64,000 nt of DNA, taken from positions 124,001-188,000 of the forward strand of contig QXWV01000002.1 in assembly GCA_009911195.1 (NCBI GenBank). The letters are read 5' to 3'. The notes under the pieces are model-generated. The model ran no database searches and was not told where the DNA came from. It saw nothing but the letters and a program-made list of their open reading frames with translations. The stretch is from Lachnospiraceae bacterium (GTDB taxonomy: Bacteria > Bacillota > Clostridia > Lachnospirales > Lachnospiraceae). How positions within the stretch are numbered: the stretch's first letter is position 1; each line of letters opens with the position of its first letter. Positions 34,867-43,970 of this stretch are shown piece by piece. The position numbers and the translations under genes are program-made.

Positions 34867-36282
34867 TTATTCCCATGCGCTATCACCGGCAATTTTCGCT
34901 GCCTCTGCCCGGTTGGAATCCATATTTTTCAGGACATCATTTGCCTCACACTGATTCTGGCAGTAAGATATCATATCCGCGCCAAAATCTCCCCAATAAT
35001 CATTCGTATATTTTGTTCCGGTCTGAAGTACAGGCGTATTCATTTTGCTCTTATCCACAGCGTTCATGAACTCCTCTTCTTCAGGCAGCCAATGTTGTTC
35101 CAATCCATCATCATTTACATCCAGGTTCGTATACGCCGGCGAATTGTCCAGGATTTCCTGCAAACTTTCCGTAGTTGTAACAAAATCAAAGAACGTTTTT
35201 ACCAGTTCTTCATGTTCCGTTCCTTTATATCCGAACATGGTCGGTCCTGCCGGATTTGTCGGGAAGCATGTATTATCCCCAAGCGGGATAAGGAACAATC
35301 CATATTCATCCGTTGTACCCGTCTCTTCCTGGATTTGTTTGATATAGCTGGAATTCGCCATTGCCATTGCGCAGTTCCTGTCACCAAATTCATTTGCCAT
35401 ATTCGCACTATCAGTGCCTATCCAGTCTTCCCCGAAATATCCTTTATCCGATAATTCCTTAAACTGCCCCAATACCTCTAGCATCTTTTCATTATCGGCA
35501 AATGTTGCGGAATTTTCGTTCAGTGCATCATACAAACCCGGAACGGCTTCTTCATACACGCCGCCAATCTGGAAAAATGCAAGCTGATGCTGCCATCCGT
35601 CCGCGCCCGGCAAAAACCAGGGGGTAATGCCTTCCGCTGCAATTTTTTCGCAAACATCCAGCAGCTCGGCATAATTAGACGGAATCTCCAAATTCAATTC
35701 CTCAAATAAAGTCTTATTATAAGTCATAACATATTCCGGCGAGTTATGCCAAATCTGCAGCCCATATAGTTTCCCATCATACTCGCAGGAAGAAAGCCTT
35801 GCCTCCGGCATGATATCCTTCCACCCCGCATCGGAAAAGTCAATACAGTATTTCTCCGGGTCCACAATCACAGAACTGATTGCAAACGGATTGGATTGAA
35901 TCCAGAAAATATCCGCACAGGATTCTGTGGAAAGCTTTGATTGAAGAATATCGCTGTATTGGTCTGCCGGAATTGTCTGCAAATCCACTGTCACATCATA
36001 AGTTTCTTCAAACCTTGCAATTGTTTCATCATAGCGATTGTCCATCCATCCTGCGGATACCAGAATACTCAGTTCTTCCCCTGCAAAATCCGCATCAACG
36101 GCTCCCTCCGGGCTTTCTTCCACTGCTGCGGCTTCCCCAGAGCCCTCGCTCCCGGAGCTCTCCGCCTCAGCGCTCTCCTCCTGGACGCTTCCGCTGTCAG
36201 ACGAACCCCCGCCTGAACATCCTGTCATCGCCAATGCCAACATTGCCGCACACAATAATGCGCTGATTAATTTTTTCTTCAT
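34867..36282 (-). CDS. Sugar ABC transporter substrate-binding lipoprotein
   Basis: 471 residues. A signal peptide with lipobox LAMTGC (Cys22) is followed by a Gly/Ser/Glu-rich tether (to about residue 62), then a family 1 solute-binding fold: ISILVSAGWMDN-like start (ELSILVSAGWMDNRYD), FEETYDVTV, DIFWIQSNPFAI and the C-terminal hinge region. It delivers oligosaccharide to the two permeases. First gene of the glycan operon and divergent from the YesM/YesN-type two-component genes, the usual arrangement for regulator and target. Confidence 0.94.
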   Translation of the reverse strand: MKKKLISALLCAAMLALAMTGCSGGGSSDSGSVQEESAEAESSGSEGSGEAAAVEESPEGAVDADFAGEELSILVSAGWMDNRYDETIARFEETYDVTVDLQTIPADQYSDILQSKLSTESCADIFWIQSNPFAISSVIVDPEKYCIDFSDAGWKDIMPEARLSSCEYDGKLYGLQIWHNSPEYVMTYNKTLFEELNLEIPSNYAELLDVCEKIAAEGITPWFLPGADGWQHQLAFFQIGGVYEEAVPGLYDALNENSATFADNEKMLEVLGQFKELSDKGYFGEDWIGTDSANMANEFGDRNCAMAMANSSYIKQIQEETGTTDEYGLFLIPLGDNTCFPTNPAGPTMFGYKGTEHEELVKTFFDFVTTTESLQEILDNSPAYTNLDVNDDGLEQHWLPEEEEFMNAVDKSKMNTPVLQTGTKYTNDYWGDFGADMISYCQNQCEANDVLKNMDSNRAEAAKIAGDSAWE

Positions 36283-36652
36283 CTGTCCTCATCCTTCCTT
36301 TTTTATTTTGCATATTCAGCAACCCACTGCTGCCTCCCACACCGGGCAGCTATCTTTGATTCTGGAATACTATGTCTTTTATGTACTTATAGTAGTTCTT
36401 TTTTATAATCACGTCTATGTATTTTCCGCTTTTGAATTAGGACATTTTTTACACTTTTTATAGTTTTATGGTTAATTTTCTTTATTCCATATACAAATTA
36501 TACATTTTCATTTTCCCTCTCAAATTTCATCTTATACATTATGACTTTCATCCTACATTTACATTTGCATTTTTAGACATTCTGTTGTACCATGATAATA
36601 CGTTACTGTTGACATGCTGTCTTGCTACATACACGGAAGGACTCTGTTTCAG
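36283..36652. other. Divergent AT-rich control region of the glycan operon and the two-component genes
   Basis: 370 bp without a gene, strongly AT-rich toward the kinase gene, with repeated TACATT-type words (36497-36572) that could be sites for the AraC-type regulator. It must hold both divergent promoters, but I see no consensus pair that I would place with confidence, and no clear cre site. Confidence 0.5.
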
Positions 36653-38476
36653 ATGAAGCACAAATTGCAAACCCATTTTTTTTTGACATATTTTTTTATG
36701 GCAATGGTTGTTGTCCTGCTGTACTCCGTATTTTTTTATCAATATACTTCGGAAATCCTGATTGAGCGGGAGACAAAAAATCTGCAGGAACTCAATAATT
36801 CCTTCCTTTCCCAAACCGACTCGGAAATCCGTGAGCTGGACAATGTGTCCATCAACATTTCCTACAGCAATCTGATTAAAAAGCAACTGTCTGAATGGAT
36901 GAATGTATCCGCCGGTTCCGATGAGTTCCGGAATCTGACCACGCTCTTGATGTCTATAAATGGAACAAACATGAATGCTGACCAAATCAATCTCTACGAT
37001 TACAACGGCTATCTTTTACAGGTCGGAACAAAAACTAACATCTATCCTATTAATTTAGATACTCTGGACTGGATGGATACAGTATCTGAAAATGCCGGGA
37101 AAAAAACTGTCAGCTTGCCTTATGCAACAAATGACCTTAAGTCAAGCGGTACCTCCAACACGCCGCCTACTTGGTACATCTCCTTGTACCGCACGCTGCA
37201 AAACAATTCCAAACAGGAAATCGGAGTTATTGAAACCATGAAAAAATGCTCTTCTGTTTTCAAAAGCATTATTACTTATCAGAAGAGGACGAAAAATGCG
37301 CCGGCCGTTTATATCTACAACGCCGTCGGGAAACTGGTATATCCTTATGACTCGCCGGAAGCGGGCAATGTTTCCTCAACATACTATTCCATCATAGGAG
37401 GACAGCCGGAAAATGATTCCGTCAAAACTTATGAGGCCAACGGAAAGCGCGAACTACTTATACATAAAACCTCCTCCTACACCCATTGGACCTATGTAAT
37501 TGTCCAGGACGAAGCCCAGGTTCTGCTTCCTGTCAGGAAAATGCTAAATTTTCTGATAATGGTTGTCTTCCTCATGATAGGGCTATGCCTGGTCTTTTCC
37601 TTTATGACTTCCCGCCAGCTCATCAAACCTATCCGCAAGCTAAAGAGAGTCATCCATAAGACTATGCTGGATACGCTGGATGAAAACAACAAGGCTGAAC
37701 TAAGCAATTCTTTTACGGAATTGGAAGAGTTGAACCAGGAATTTGCCAATATGAATGTGAATCTGAAAAATTCCATGAATGAGCTGCTGGATTCCCGGGC
37801 ACAGGAATTAAAATCAAGGAATCTGGCGCTACAGTCCCAGATAAATCCGCATTTTTATTACAATATACTGGCCAGCATCATCGCGCTGGCAGAAATGGAG
37901 CGGAAAGATGAGGTTGTCATGATTTGCCGTAACCTGACCCGGATGATGCGGTATATCACAGATACATCCAATGCCCCTGTTGCCCTCCGGGATGAAATGG
38001 AATATGTCCGAAAATACTTATACTGCATGAAAATCCGTTTCCAGGAAAACTTAAACTACACCATTGAAATAGACGATTCCATCCTGGATGTTCCAGTTCC
38101 TAAGCTGATTATACAGCCCATTGTTGAAAATGCCCTAAAGTACGGGATTGACTGCAAACCCCCATGGAATCTTTCCATCCGGAGCATAATTACGGAATCC
38201 TCCTGGCGGATAGAAGTGGAAGATTCCGGCATCGGATTTTCCGAAAATGCCCTTAACATGATTCAGGAGCGCATCCGCATTGCGGACGAACAGCCCGGAC
38301 TGCCGGAACTGAATATAGACGGACTTGGACTGTTGAATGTATACATACGCTGGCATCTACACTGCGGAGCACAAATCATATTTGAATACGGAAATACAGA
38401 TGAACATCATGGAATTGTGGCAATTGGGCGGAAGAAGGAGGGAAAAGAAGAATGGGAACAACCAAATATACCGTAA
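36653..38476 (+). CDS. YesM-like sensor histidine kinase
   Basis: About 607 residues. Membrane helices at about 9-30 and 290-312 flank a 260-residue external sensor (Cache-like). Then HAMP, the His_kinase motif LQSQINPHFYYNIL (phospho-His), and the HATPase with N-box PIVENALKYGID, DSGIGFSENA and GLGLLNVYIRWH. ATG 36653 (GGAAGGA upstream) starts right at the first helix; the 36614 alternative adds a poor N-terminus. It overlaps the response-regulator gene by 25 bp. Such pairs sense extracellular oligosaccharide, here probably the substrate of the divergent operon. Confidence 0.93.
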   Translation: MKHKLQTHFFLTYFFMAMVVVLLYSVFFYQYTSEILIERETKNLQELNNSFLSQTDSEIRELDNVSINISYSNLIKKQLSEWMNVSAGSDEFRNLTTLLMSINGTNMNADQINLYDYNGYLLQVGTKTNIYPINLDTLDWMDTVSENAGKKTVSLPYATNDLKSSGTSNTPPTWYISLYRTLQNNSKQEIGVIETMKKCSSVFKSIITYQKRTKNAPAVYIYNAVGKLVYPYDSPEAGNVSSTYYSIIGGQPENDSVKTYEANGKRELLIHKTSSYTHWTYVIVQDEAQVLLPVRKMLNFLIMVVFLMIGLCLVFSFMTSRQLIKPIRKLKRVIHKTMLDTLDENNKAELSNSFTELEELNQEFANMNVNLKNSMNELLDSRAQELKSRNLALQSQINPHFYYNILASIIALAEMERKDEVVMICRNLTRMMRYITDTSNAPVALRDEMEYVRKYLYCMKIRFQENLNYTIEIDDSILDVPVPKLIIQPIVENALKYGIDCKPPWNLSIRSIITESSWRIEVEDSGIGFSENALNMIQERIRIADEQPGLPELNIDGLGLLNVYIRWHLHCGAQIIFEYGNTDEHHGIVAIGRKKEGKEEWEQPNIP

Positions 38477-39225
38477 TCGTAGCAGAAGATGAAATATTGC
38501 TTCTAAATCACCTGACAGAAAAAATCCGCCAATATGCCCCGGATTTTGAAGTGGTTGGAACAGCCCAGACAGGGGATGAAGCCTACCAGCTTGTCAAACA
38601 GCATAACCCAAATCTGCTCATAACGGATATCCGCATGCCTGTCATGAACGGAATTGAGCTGCTCGAAAAAGTCTATAACCGTTTCCCCCTGACCAAGTTT
38701 ATCATCATCAGTGGTTTCTCGGATTTTGAATATGCCCAGAGCGCCATCCGTTTAAAAGTATCGGAATATTTGCTAAAGCCGGTAGACCCGGAAGAATTGA
38801 GCCTCGCCTTGCGGAATATACGGAAACAGTATCAGATTGAACAGAAAGCTTATGACGAAATTTTCAATGAATCCATGGCACGGAACTCCCCCGAGCAAAT
38901 TGCTGCCACACTGAGGGACTATCTGGTCAAAAACTATAACGTGGACACAAACCTAAACCTGATTGCATGCAACATGCATTATAGCCCCAGCTATCTGACC
39001 AAAATCTTCCAGCAGCAATATCAGGTGTCCCCATTAAAATTTATCACTCAAATGCGGCTCGCCCAGGCCAAACACTACCTATCCCACAATCCGGAAATAT
39101 CCGTAAAGCAGATTAGCGAAATGGTTGGCTATCAAGACCAGGGATATTTTAGCAGATTATTTAAAAAAAATATGGGAATGAGTCCCCTGGACTGGAGAAA
39201 CCAGCCGGATACAGCCAAACCATAG
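38452..39225 (+). CDS. AraC-type response regulator (YesN-like)
   Basis: 257 residues. The receiver domain has VIVAEDE acidic residues, the phospho-Asp in LLITDIRMPVMNG and the Lys in YLLKPVDPEE. After a short linker the C-terminal AraC DNA-binding domain has two helix-turn-helix units (LNLIACNMHYSPSYLTKIFQQ and VKQISEMVGYQDQGYFSRLFKK). It is the partner of the overlapping kinase and the likely activator of the glycan operon read the other way. GGAGGGAAAAGAAG precedes the ATG. Confidence 0.94.
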   Translation: MGTTKYTVIVAEDEILLLNHLTEKIRQYAPDFEVVGTAQTGDEAYQLVKQHNPNLLITDIRMPVMNGIELLEKVYNRFPLTKFIIISGFSDFEYAQSAIRLKVSEYLLKPVDPEELSLALRNIRKQYQIEQKAYDEIFNESMARNSPEQIAATLRDYLVKNYNVDTNLNLIACNMHYSPSYLTKIFQQQYQVSPLKFITQMRLAQAKHYLSHNPEISVKQISEMVGYQDQGYFSRLFKKNMGMSPLDWRNQPDTAKP

Positions 39226-39250
39226 GGCAAAGAACAGGAATCAATAGAAC

Positions 39251-39279
39251 TATACATTCCCGCCTCTTTTTGATATAAT
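39251..39279 (+). promoter_or_regulatory. Possible promoter of the carbamate kinase gene
   Basis: A perfect TATAAT (39274-39279) 17 bp after TATACA (39251-39256), a weak -35. It lies 34 bp before the arcC start. Confidence 0.45.
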
Positions 39280-39312
39280 TTCTTTAAAAAAGGAAAGGAC
39301 TATAATAAATTT

Positions 39313-40244
39313 ATGAAGAAGAAAGTTGTAGTATCCCTCGGACACCAGGCTTTAGGTTATACTACCTTAGAACAGCGCGATGCGGTGAAAATCACTTCCA
39401 AAGCGCTTGCTGATTTGGTGGAAGCCGATTACCAGCTCACCATCACCCACAGCAATGGCCCACAAATCAGTATGATTCATAAGGCCATGACCGAGCTGCG
39501 CCGTGTCTATATTGACTACACCCCCGCGCCCATGTGCGTCTGCTCTGCCATGAGCCAGGGCTATGTCGGTTACGATATCCAGAATTCCCTGCGGGCAGAA
39601 CTGTTGAACCGGGGGATTTCCAAGACGGTCAGCACTATTTTGACCCAGGTCACCGTGAACCCTTATGATGAAGCTTTTTATGAGCCTGCCAAAATCATCG
39701 GCCGCTATATGTCCAAAGATGATGCGGAAATCGAATTGAAGAAAGGAAACTATGTGGCAGAAGAACCGGGTAAAGGCTTCCGCCGTGTAGTGGCCCGCCC
39801 AAACCAATTGATATTGTCGAAATAGAAGCCATCCGCCTGCTTTCGGATGCCGGGCAAGTAGTCATCGCCTGCGGCGGCGGCGGTATTCCTGTCATCGAGC
39901 AGAACCATGCTTTAAAAGGGGCTTCCGCTGTTATCGAAAAGGATTCCATCGCCGGGAAGCTGGCAGCAGATTTGCGCGCCGACCAGCTCATCATCCTTAC
40001 CGGCGTACCTTGTGTTTATAAGAATTTCGGTTCTGACAGCCAAGAACCGCTTTCTACCCTCACAGTAGCCGATGCCATGGCTTATCAGAAAGGCCACCAG
40101 TTTGGGGAAGGCAATATGCTCCCTAAAATAGAAGCTGCCATCGCCTATCTGAATGCCTGCCCTGATGGCAGCGTCCTGATTACTTCCATTGAATATGTGA
40201 AGGATGCCCTTAAAGGAAAAGCAGGAACAGTCATTGTGCCTTGA
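39313..40244 (+). pseudogene. arcC: Carbamate kinase, single-base frameshift
   Basis: Carbamate kinase makes ATP from carbamoyl phosphate, the last step of arginine or agmatine breakdown. The frame opens KKVVVSLGHQALG, continues through THSNGPQ and the YDIQNSL region, then breaks after GKGFRRVVA at about 39795 and stops at 39825. The -1 shifted frame resumes exactly with PKPIDIVEIEAIR, goes on through VIACGGGGIPVI, TGVPCVYKNFG and GNMLPKIEAA, and stops at 40244. One missing T (TCG for Ser in VVASPKP) explains it. The split product lacks the second half of the fold and should be inactive. No arcA or arcB gene is nearby. A sequencing error cannot be excluded. Confidence 0.88.
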
Positions 40245-40250
40245 TTCCAT

Positions 40251-40706
40251 TTACTTTCCTTGCCCTGCTGCCAGCGCCGCCATCATTGCCCCAATCATAA
40301 TCCCAAAATCCGACAGGTTAAAAATAATCCGCGACAGCCATTTCCACCGCACGCCAAAGCTGAAATAGTCCACCACATATTTTCTTTTCAGCCGGTCATA
40401 GGTATTGGAAAATGCCCCTCCTAACAGCAAGGAAAGCCCGGCCTTCAGCAGACGGTTGCCCCGCTGCCCAAAGGAAAGGGCAAACACTGCCGCCACCCCC
40501 GCCGTCAGGAGCAAGGAGAGCACAGCTACCACAGGCCGCCTTTTCTGGCCCGCGTTCAGGAAGGCGCCTTTATTATGGTGTTTCCTTAGCCGGATGAAGC
40601 CTTTCAGCTTCTTCCTTTCTTCCCCCTCTTTCAATGTTTTTTCCATATAGTTTTTAATAAACAGGTCTCCGGTAAAAATGATTGCTGCAATCCCTAGATA
40701 AATCAT
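40251..40706 (-). CDS. Signal peptidase II-like membrane protein
   Basis: About 151 residues with four hydrophobic segments. The central GGAFSNTYDRLKRKYVVDYF and the following FNLSDFGI contain the two Asp positions of the lipoprotein signal peptidase active site (usual text GGAxGNxxDR...VVDF... FNxAD). The N-terminal loop carries HHNKGAFLN, like the usual N-x-GAAF. The protein is divergent from housekeeping LspA, with a Lys-rich insertion before that loop, so it may be a paralog with a special substrate. ATG 40706 fits the hydrophobic start; it converges with arcC, 6 bp apart. Confidence 0.72.
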   Translation of the reverse strand: MIYLGIAAIIFTGDLFIKNYMEKTLKEGEERKKLKGFIRLRKHHNKGAFLNAGQKRRPVVAVLSLLLTAGVAAVFALSFGQRGNRLLKAGLSLLLGGAFSNTYDRLKRKYVVDYFSFGVRWKWLSRIIFNLSDFGIMIGAMMAALAAGQGK

Positions 40707-40767
40707 TCTGTTTTCCCCATTTCTTCTGTCTCTAAAATAGCAATGTGGTATCATCTTTTATTTTGCC

Positions 40768-41205
40768 CTAGTCCTCCAACACGGATGTACAATGTGGGCA
40801 GCGCACCGCTTCCAGCGCTATTTCACTACAGCAATACGGGCATTTTTTCGTTGTAGGCGCTGCCTGTTTCTTTTCCTCTTTCTTAATCAGGCGTGAACTC
40901 AAACTGTTGATTGCCTTAATTAAAATGAAAATGACAAAGGCAGTAATCAGGAAATTAATAACTGCCGTAATAAAATTGCCATAGCAAAGCACCGGAGCGT
41001 TCTCTCCGCTGCCAAGCGTTATCTTCAGGCTGGAAAAATCCGTTCCCCCGAAGATTCCCAGAATCGGTGTCAGGATATCCTGGTTCAGCGAAGTTACAAT
41101 TGACGTAAATGCCCCGCCTACAATAACACCCACCGCCATATCCATCACATTTCCGCGCATAATAAATTTTTTAAATTCTTCCATAAGCCCTTTTCTTTTG
41201 CCCAT
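40768..41205 (-). CDS. mscL: Large-conductance mechanosensitive channel with C-terminal zinc ribbon
   Basis: 145 residues. The N-terminal FKKFIMRGNVMDMAVGVIVGGAFTSIV is the diagnostic MscL pore helix; a second helix lies at about 72-95 (FITAVINFLITAFVIFILIKAI). Instead of the short E. coli tail it ends in a zinc ribbon, CPYCCSEIALEAVRCPHC, common in clostridial MscL. It releases solutes at osmotic downshift. It lies 62 bp before the LspA-like gene on the same strand. Confidence 0.96.
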   Translation of the reverse strand: MGKRKGLMEEFKKFIMRGNVMDMAVGVIVGGAFTSIVTSLNQDILTPILGIFGGTDFSSLKITLGSGENAPVLCYGNFITAVINFLITAFVIFILIKAINSLSSRLIKKEEKKQAAPTTKKCPYCCSEIALEAVRCPHCTSVLED

Positions 41206-41386
41206 CTTTATAATGCCCCTTTCTTATGTGTTTCTCTATTTGTGATTTGTCATATTGGATATATATTTGTGAGTATAGCAAATTCTATATAAAGAGACAA
41301 GCAATAAAAGCAGATTCCACTAATGAAATGGACAAACGCTTTGGTATACGGACGGGGCAGGACTTAAAAAAATTATACTCCACCTA

Positions 41387-41417
41387 TTGACTCTTACCTT
41401 ACGTCATAGTATATCAT
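41387..41417 (+). promoter_or_regulatory. MerR-type promoter with 19-bp spacer
   Basis: TTGACT (41387-41392) and TATCAT (41412-41417) are separated by 19 bp, the elongated spacing that MerR activators need. The spacer holds an imperfect dyad (ACTCTTACC / CGTCATAGT). It lies 85 bp before the MerR/TipAS gene and probably serves its autoregulation. Confidence 0.6.
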
Positions 41418-41501
41418 ACCAAATATGGGGGATGGCAGGAATTAAAATCCGCCCCTACAACGGATTCCGGAATCTGTAAAATGAAAAAAGGAGGACGCAG
41501 C

Positions 41502-42233
41502 ATGAAATCAGTCCATGAAATAAGCAAGCTTACCGGGGTGAGTGCACGCACGCTTCACCACTATGATGCCATCGGATTATTAAAGCCAACGGAAAAAACA
41601 ACGGCGGGATACCGTCTCTATGACGATGCCGCCCTCCGTCGGCTGCAAAATATATTGATGTTCCGCGAATTGGAATTTCCCCTTAAAGAAATCCAGGCCA
41701 TTCTTGACAGCCCTAGGTTTCATCCCCAGGAGGCCATTTCGCAGCAGATTAAATTGTTGGAGCTGAAGAAAAAGCATCTCGAAAGACTGATTTCTTTTGC
41801 ATACGAAATTCAACAAAAAGGAGGATATGAAATGGACTTTCAAGCTTTTCAAAAAACAGAGTTACAGCAGTATGCCGATGAAGTAAAGAAAAAATGGGGA
41901 AATACTGCATCATATGAAGAATATCAGCAAAATACAAAAGGGAAAACGCCAGAAGAACTAAATGCAGTTTCCGGGGAACTTATGGATATATTCAAAAAGC
42001 TAGGGCTTCTTCGGCATCTTCCGCCAGAAAACGAAGCCGTGCAGGAAAAGGTAGATGCACTACAAGCATTTATTTCAAAAAATTATTACAAATGCACCAA
42101 TGAAATCCTGTGTGGATTAGGGCAGATATATGTAGAGGATGAGCGCATGACGCGCAATATTGATGCAGTCGGCGGCACGGGCACCGCCCAATTCGCTCGA
42201 CAGGCAATCGTTGCCTATTGTTCTAGCAAATAG
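41502..42233 (+). CDS. MerR family regulator with TipAS ligand-binding domain
   Basis: About 243 residues. The N-terminal winged helix KSVHEISKLTGVSARTLHHYDAIGLLKP is diagnostic for MerR; a coiled-coil dimer helix spans about residues 76-115; the C-terminal part (YEEYQQNTKGKTPEELN ... RMTRNIDAVGGTGTAQFARQAI) is a TipAS antibiotic-recognition domain that binds cyclic thiopeptides and other drugs. AAAGGAGGACGCAGC supports ATG 41502. It would bend the 19-bp-spacer promoter upstream to turn itself on. No exporter gene follows directly. Confidence 0.93.
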   Translation: MKSVHEISKLTGVSARTLHHYDAIGLLKPTEKTTAGYRLYDDAALRRLQNILMFRELEFPLKEIQAILDSPRFHPQEAISQQIKLLELKKKHLERLISFAYEIQQKGGYEMDFQAFQKTELQQYADEVKKKWGNTASYEEYQQNTKGKTPEELNAVSGELMDIFKKLGLLRHLPPENEAVQEKVDALQAFISKNYYKCTNEILCGLGQIYVEDERMTRNIDAVGGTGTAQFARQAIVAYCSSK

Positions 42234-42354
42234 CTGTTTGGGTATCTGCATTATTTTCTCCCTGCGGGCAAAGAATCAGGAAGCGGGCTTAACTTGACAA
42301 AGGGCGCGAGGGCCAAAAGCCCTCATTGCCCGTAGGGATTTTCCTCTATGAATT

Positions 42355-42383
42355 TTGACATTCTGCCTAGTTAGGAGTATGAT
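42355..42383 (+). promoter_or_regulatory. Sigma-A promoter of the lipoprotein gene
   Basis: TTGACA (42355-42360) and TATGAT (42378-42383) with an exact 17-bp spacer. The spacer contains the small palindrome CCTA-GT-TAGG. Another small hairpin, GAGGGC/GCCCTC, lies just before at about 42308-42325. Confidence 0.75.
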
Positions 42384-42473
42384 AAAAATTAGACGGAGAC
42401 TTATTTCATAAGCCAAAAATACAATGGCAAAGGAAGTTCCGGCAGTCTATATAACAGGAAATGAGGGAAATCT

Positions 42474-43838
42474 ATGTTTGATGACATGTACAAAAAATCC
42501 AACAATATTTTCATGAAATTTGCCCGGCGGCCAGCTTCAGAGGCGTGTCCTCACCGCCTGCATTTGCCTTTTGCAGCATTATATTTTATCTGTCCGTTAC
42601 TCCTTGCCGGGGTGCTCACCGCCTGTGGGCAGGAAGCCGGTTCTAATGGCGGCATTCCCACAAAAAACATCGAAACCGAAAATCCTACAAACAGTTCCGG
42701 CAGCGGCCAGGCCATTGACACCCCTGGCACAGACAGCGGGCAGGATAAACCTATATCTCCTCAGGAGGACATTCCTTCGGGCAACTCTTCTTTGGAAAAT
42801 ATTTCTTCAGAAAATGACCCATCAGAAAGCAATATGACCGATGATTTGAAAAATAAATTTGGGGAAAACTGCCTTACGGACCAAACCTTTGAAGTGGAGC
42901 TTAGCGAATTTGACGGGAAGGTTTATTTCGTTCCTTTTGCGCCTTCACAGGGCAATCCCGATTTCCATATCCAACTGATGCGGGATGGGGAAGTCCTCGC
43001 CGAACTCCCCCAATATATCCCTGAACATCTGTCCGGCGAAGCATTTTCCAGCCTGGATGCCGTATCTTTCTATGACATAAACTATGACGGCAATACGGAT
43101 ATCCTCCTGATTGAAACATATGGCGATACCACTTTTGCGGCCATTTATTACGGGTATGGCGGAAATTCCGAAGATTACGGGAAAAGCTTCTTTCCACGAG
43201 AGACGCTCTCCGAAAATATAACCCACGCAGTACAGCCGCTCACCGTTTCCGAAATCCGCAGCTTTTTATCCGCCGGGAAAAAGAACGGCGATTTTTCCAA
43301 TTACCAGGAAGCATACCGGGCAATCAGCCAGCTATGCATTATGGAGGACGAAAATGCCCCTGAACTCAAGTTTAATTTAATTTACTTTGATGATGACGAA
43401 ATCCCCGAACTTGTTACCGGAGTCAACGGATATTATATGAGTTTATACACTTTTCAGGGCGGAACCGTATACTGCCTCATGGATGACTGGGGATATGGAG
43501 CCATGGGAAATGCGGGGTATGAGTACTCCCCAAAGAAAAACAGCCTGCGGAATTACAATGCCGATTATGCCGGGGCTCTTATGTATACTACCTACATGGC
43601 CATTGGCAGCCAGCATTCTTTGGAAATTACAGCCTCAATAGAAACCTTCAATTTCGATGATGTAAATGGAAATGGCATTCCCGATGAAGAGGAATATGAC
43701 TCCATGGGCAATTACAGCGTCAGCTATTTAAATGGCGTACAAATTACCGATGAAGAATGGGATACTTATGAGGCAGGGGAATATGTGTTTATTGAGACCG
43801 TTATGAGCCTGGAGGAATTAGTGGCAGAGCTTGAGTAG
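42474..43838 (+). CDS. Secreted lipoprotein of unknown function with acidic Asp-rich repeats
   Basis: 454 residues. An unusually long N-terminus leads to a hydrophobic stretch and lipobox LTAC (Cys about 51), so a start at a later Met is possible. A Ser/Asn/Gly/Glu-rich tether to about residue 125 follows. The folded part has Asp-rich calcium-like loops: DINYDGNTDILLIE, FDDDEIPELV and DVNGNGIPDEEE, which resemble EF-hand or FG-GAP calcium-binding turns. It is expressed from its own promoter. No enzymatic motif is recognised; surface binding is the most that can be inferred. Confidence 0.8.
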   Translation: MFDDMYKKSNNIFMKFARRPASEACPHRLHLPFAALYFICPLLLAGVLTACGQEAGSNGGIPTKNIETENPTNSSGSGQAIDTPGTDSGQDKPISPQEDIPSGNSSLENISSENDPSESNMTDDLKNKFGENCLTDQTFEVELSEFDGKVYFVPFAPSQGNPDFHIQLMRDGEVLAELPQYIPEHLSGEAFSSLDAVSFYDINYDGNTDILLIETYGDTTFAAIYYGYGGNSEDYGKSFFPRETLSENITHAVQPLTVSEIRSFLSAGKKNGDFSNYQEAYRAISQLCIMEDENAPELKFNLIYFDDDEIPELVTGVNGYYMSLYTFQGGTVYCLMDDWGYGAMGNAGYEYSPKKNSLRNYNADYAGALMYTTYMAIGSQHSLEITASIETFNFDDVNGNGIPDEEEYDSMGNYSVSYLNGVQITDEEWDTYEAGEYVFIETVMSLEELVAELE

Positions 43839-43839
43839 A

Positions 43840-43969
43840 GTTTCCCTGGTAAATGGAACAGCCACCTCATATTCCTCATCCTTTCGTCTTCCAGTTTCTC
43901 TTTCTTTATCTGGATAGCTTCATCATATGCTGACAGGCAATCAGCGATTTTTTGTTGTTCATCTAAAAT
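43840..43969 (-). pseudogene. Remnant of a type I restriction-modification specificity subunit (HsdS)
   Basis: The minus strand between two genes encodes ILDEQQKIADCLSAYDEA, IQIKKEKLE and then WLFH, matching the conserved spacer helix of HsdS proteins (LxEQQKIAxxLSxxDxxI...KLExxKxxxxGLLQ). No start codon, target-recognition domain, hsdM or hsdR is present, and the adjoining frame upstream has stops, so it is a broken relic of about 43 residues. It abuts the stop of the membrane protein gene (43971) with no gap. Confidence 0.6.
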
Positions 43970-43970
43970 C

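Noticed and set aside
36609-36637. TTGACA at 36609 as the promoter of the sensor kinase
   Set aside because: The TACATA downstream is only 11 bp away and no -10 lies at 16-18 bp.
40251-40754. Housekeeping lspA
   Set aside because: Catalytic Asp positions are there, but the sequence is divergent with a Lys-rich insertion and no rluD neighbour, so it is called only as LspA-like.
42300-42330. GAGGGC/GCCCTC hairpin as terminator of the MerR gene
   Set aside because: Stem only 6 bp and no T-run; may simply be chance.
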